A program made the translations under genes and the position numbers. A DNA stretch of 20,589 nucleotides from Palsa-513 sp036510225 (lineage in GTDB: Bacteria; Actinomycetota; Thermoleophilia; Solirubrobacterales; Solirubrobacteraceae), in assembly GCA_036510225.1 (NCBI GenBank), contig DATCEH010000021.1, positions 1 through 20,589 of the forward strand. Reading direction: 5' to 3'. Positions 20,510-20,589 of this stretch are shown here, piece by piece. How positions within the stretch are numbered: the stretch's first letter is position 1; every line of letters begins with the position of its first letter. A model generated the notes under the pieces. That model saw only the letters and a program-made list of their open reading frames with translations. It searched no databases and was not told the DNA's origin.

Positions 20510-20589
20510 ATGATTGCTGCAGCGACGAACATTGATGGGCATGAGTTCTGGTACATAGCGCTTGGTTTGGGTGCGACGGTTGCTCTCGT
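20510..20589 (+). CDS. N-terminus of a probable membrane protein, cut by the window edge
   Basis: Twenty-six codons are visible from the ATG at 20510, which is preceded by AAAGGTGG about ten bases upstream. The peptide begins MIAAATNIDGHEFWYIALG and continues into a hydrophobic stretch, consistent with an N-terminal membrane helix; no family can be assigned from so little. Codon use differs sharply from the rest of the window, with GTT, GGT, TTG, CTT and the rare ATA. The long promoter-driven leader makes regulated expression possible. The gene continues beyond the right edge. Confidence 0.6.
   Translation, partial: MIAAATNIDGHEFWYIALGLGATVAL

Overview
The window is a high-GC segment of a bacterial chromosome. 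Codons end almost always in G or C, GTG starts are common, and many genes touch or overlap. The gene content (a WS/DGAT acyltransferase, a CGNR zinc-finger protein, a DUF4383 membrane protein, a group 1 truncated haemoglobin and an MgtE_N-like repeat protein) points to an actinobacterium, most plausibly of the Thermoleophilia/Solirubrobacterales type. That placement is inference from composition and families. No tRNA, rRNA, CRISPR array, phage gene or transposase was seen.

Layout. (1) 1-2545: the 3' end of a bacterial Ig-like repeat protein, translationally coupled to a MacB/FtsX-type permease, then a small VOC-fold protein. (2) 2566-7554: a catabolic-looking block of a NodB-fold hydrolase (PuuE/imidase/HpPgdA-like), an NCS1 nucleobase/hydantoin-type permease with a FadR-like GntR operator in its promoter, an agmatinase-family ureohydrolase and two SDR dehydrogenases. 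(3) 7797-11090: a divergent aldo/keto reductase, a 15-codon remnant of a Rossmann-fold gene, and a tight CGNR regulator - GNAT - glycerate kinase operon. (4) 11430-12996: a class V aminotransferase on the minus strand, divergent from an acidic disordered protein. (5) 13384-15037: a small one-helix membrane protein, a DUF4383 protein with a strong intrinsic terminator, and trHbN. (6) 15135-20273: a WS/DGAT on the minus strand, divergent from a run of a 72-residue protein, a 434-residue helical-repeat protein and two paralogous alpha/beta hydrolases. A new gene with unlike codon use enters at the right edge.

How the genes may work together. Block 2 reads as uptake of a nitrogen-rich cyclic amide or ureide, ring opening, removal of urea and oxidation or reduction of the carbon skeleton. 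Glycerate kinase and the AGAT/PucG-type aminotransferase a few kb away would suit disposal of a glyoxylate product, but they lie in separate transcription units, so the link is tentative. Block 6 suggests a neutral-lipid or polyester storage module: ester synthesis, a repeat protein that could be a scaffold or coat, and two hydrolases.

Non-coding signals stand out. A roughly 125-bp element with a conserved 29-bp palindrome occurs twice, each time between convergent genes. Several genes have a -10-like hexamer exactly seven bases before the start codon, which suggests leaderless mRNAs. Four local tandem-repeat patches lie in the gene-free gaps.
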